Shown: positions 7,200 to 7,558 of the stretch, one piece after another
Numbering within the stretch: position 1 is the first letter of the stretch
Layout of the letters: each line of letters begins with the position of its first letter
Source: Bacteroidales bacterium
Lineage (GTDB): Bacteria > Bacteroidota > Bacteroidia > Bacteroidales > S143-33
Reading direction: 5' to 3'
DNA: 7,558 bases
Assembly (NCBI GenBank): GCA_027083655.1
Contig: JALWNS010000062.1
Coordinates: 1-7,558, forward strand
Notes under the pieces: model-generated
What the model saw: the letters and a program-made list of their open reading frames with translations, nothing else
What the model was told of the DNA's origin: nothing
Database searches by the model: none
Translations under genes and position numbers: made by a program

Positions 7200-7206
7200 T
7201 CCTTTT
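7200..7206 (-). promoter_or_regulatory. Shine-Dalgarno-like site deciding the nrdJ start
   Basis: On the - strand AAAAGGA (7206-7200) is 8 bases before the ATG at 7191-7189, which is ideal spacing. Another ATG at 7199-7197 is out of frame and touches the site, so the 7191 start is preferred. Most Bacteroidota genes lack such a site; the other complete genes here show none. Confidence 0.5.
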
Positions 7207-7264
7207 AAATTCATTGTGTTAAGCAATTTATAGATTTAACTTTTTTAATTAAATTTTTCCTGCT

Positions 7265-7286
7265 CAAAACATTGTGCAAAACAATG
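7265..7286. repeat. Overlapping direct and inverted repeat upstream of nrdJ
   Basis: CATTGT (7270-7275) and ACAATG (7281-7286) form a perfect 6-bp inverted repeat with a 5-base spacer. The same bases also form a direct repeat: CAAAACATTG (7265-7274) and CAAAACAATG (7277-7286) match at 9 of 10 positions with a 12-base period. The element is about 75-95 bases upstream of the nrdJ start, in operator range. No named regulator is recognised. Confidence 0.4.
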
Positions 7287-7296
7287 CTAATGACTG

Positions 7297-7325
7297 AATA
7301 TTTAACACTTAAGGTTGTTAATATT
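7297..7325. repeat. Long imperfect dyad between nrdJ and acpP
   Basis: AATATTTAACA (7297-7307) and TGTTAATATT (7316-7325) are reverse complements apart from one extra T in the left arm. Within them TTAACA/TGTTAA is a perfect 6-bp pair separated by 8 bases. The dyad is in the AT-rich divergent intergenic region, about 105-135 bases upstream of nrdJ and 145-170 bases upstream of acpP. It may be an operator; it does not clearly match the NrdR box. Confidence 0.35.
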
Positions 7326-7398
7326 TAGAAAAATCCATACAATCTATTAAATTTCAAACCATTACACCTATAAGCTAGAAAATTAACCTGTTAAAAAT

Positions 7399-7429
7399 TT
7401 TGGCATTTTTAATAAAATTTTTTCCTTTG
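7399..7429 (+). promoter_or_regulatory. Probable Bacteroidota-type promoter of acpP
   Basis: TTTG at 7399-7402 fits the -33 element, and TTCCTTTG at 7422-7429 matches the -7 consensus TAnnTTTG at all but one fixed position. The 19-base spacer is normal for the Bacteroidota primary sigma factor. Transcription would begin near 7436, giving a leader of about 33 bases before the acpP ATG. This is a visual match in AT-rich DNA, so only moderately sure. Confidence 0.45.
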
Positions 7430-7468
7430 TAGCGATTATATTGTAAACAAACATTAAAATCTAAAGCT

Positions 7469-7558
7469 ATGTCAGACATCGCAGCAAGAGTAAAATCAAT
7501 CATCGTTGAAAAGTTAGGTGTTAACGAAGCAGACGTTACAGAAGACGCTACTTTCACT
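7469..7558 (+). CDS. acpP: Acyl carrier protein, N-terminal part (3' end outside window)
   Basis: Thirty codons are visible, starting '[18 protein letters not shown]' and continuing '[12 protein letters not shown]'. This is the first helix and following loop typical of bacterial acyl carrier proteins, which are about 80 residues and carry growing fatty acids on a 4'-phosphopantetheine arm in type II fatty-acid synthesis. The serine that carries the arm (in 'DSL', near residue 37) is beyond the window edge and cannot be checked. The ATG follows an A-rich leader without a Shine-Dalgarno. The gene is divergent from nrdJ across a 277-base region. A following fabF gene is common in this phylum but not visible here. 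Confidence 0.93.
   Translation, partial: MSDIAARVKSIIVEKLGVNEADVTEDATFT

Noticed and set aside
7393..7422. AAAAATTTT / AAAATTTTT inverted repeat upstream of acpP
   Set aside because: It consists only of A and T runs in very AT-rich DNA and overlaps the likely promoter, so it is not convincing as an operator or terminator.

Overview
The window looks like a chromosomal segment of a Bacteroidota bacterium. The evidence is a type IX secretion (T9SS) C-terminal sorting domain, a secreted protein with the Bacteroidota-typical 'YQAVLRDANG' N-terminal domain, a head-GIN (DUF2807-like) protein, mostly A-rich leaders without Shine-Dalgarno sequences, and AT-rich intergenic DNA. No rRNA, tRNA, insertion sequence, prophage or CRISPR is visible. 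All gene assignments are by reading motifs; no database search was possible.

Left part (1-1733, + strand). The C-terminal end of a SWIM zinc-finger protein enters from the left edge. Twelve bases later comes a stand-alone DEDDy 3'-5' exonuclease of the PolB-exonuclease-like type. After an 83-base gap comes a small exported DUF2807-like beta-solenoid protein. The first two are probably co-transcribed and suggest nucleic-acid processing.

Middle part (1738-4420, - strand). This is a two-gene unit with only 4 bases between the genes. A 151-residue protein consists of a signal peptide, a short conserved segment and a T9SS sorting domain. It is followed by a 740-residue exported protein with two MopE-type Asp/Cys metal-binding motifs, a DUF1565-like beta-helix, and long Gly-Gly-X and Gly-X-Y inserts between the helix rungs. 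The large protein has no sorting domain of its own. A perfect 16-bp palindrome that matches the FNR/CRP-family consensus TTGAT-N4-ATCAA lies about 107 bases upstream of the pair. The unit converges tail-to-tail on the DUF2807-like gene with 4 bases between the two stop codons.

Right part (4541-7558). A strong intrinsic terminator ends a complete - strand gene for a class II, adenosylcobalamin-dependent ribonucleotide reductase (nrdJ). A 277-base AT-rich divergent intergenic region follows, with several dyads and a plausible Bacteroidota-type promoter. The window ends 30 codons into an acyl carrier protein gene (acpP) on the + strand.

The housekeeping genes nrdJ and acpP flank an accessory cell-surface module. 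The most unusual content is that module: a very small T9SS-tagged protein paired with a glycine-rich beta-helix protein whose Gly-Gly-X runs resemble polyglycine-II helices, under a possible oxygen- or redox-responsive operator.
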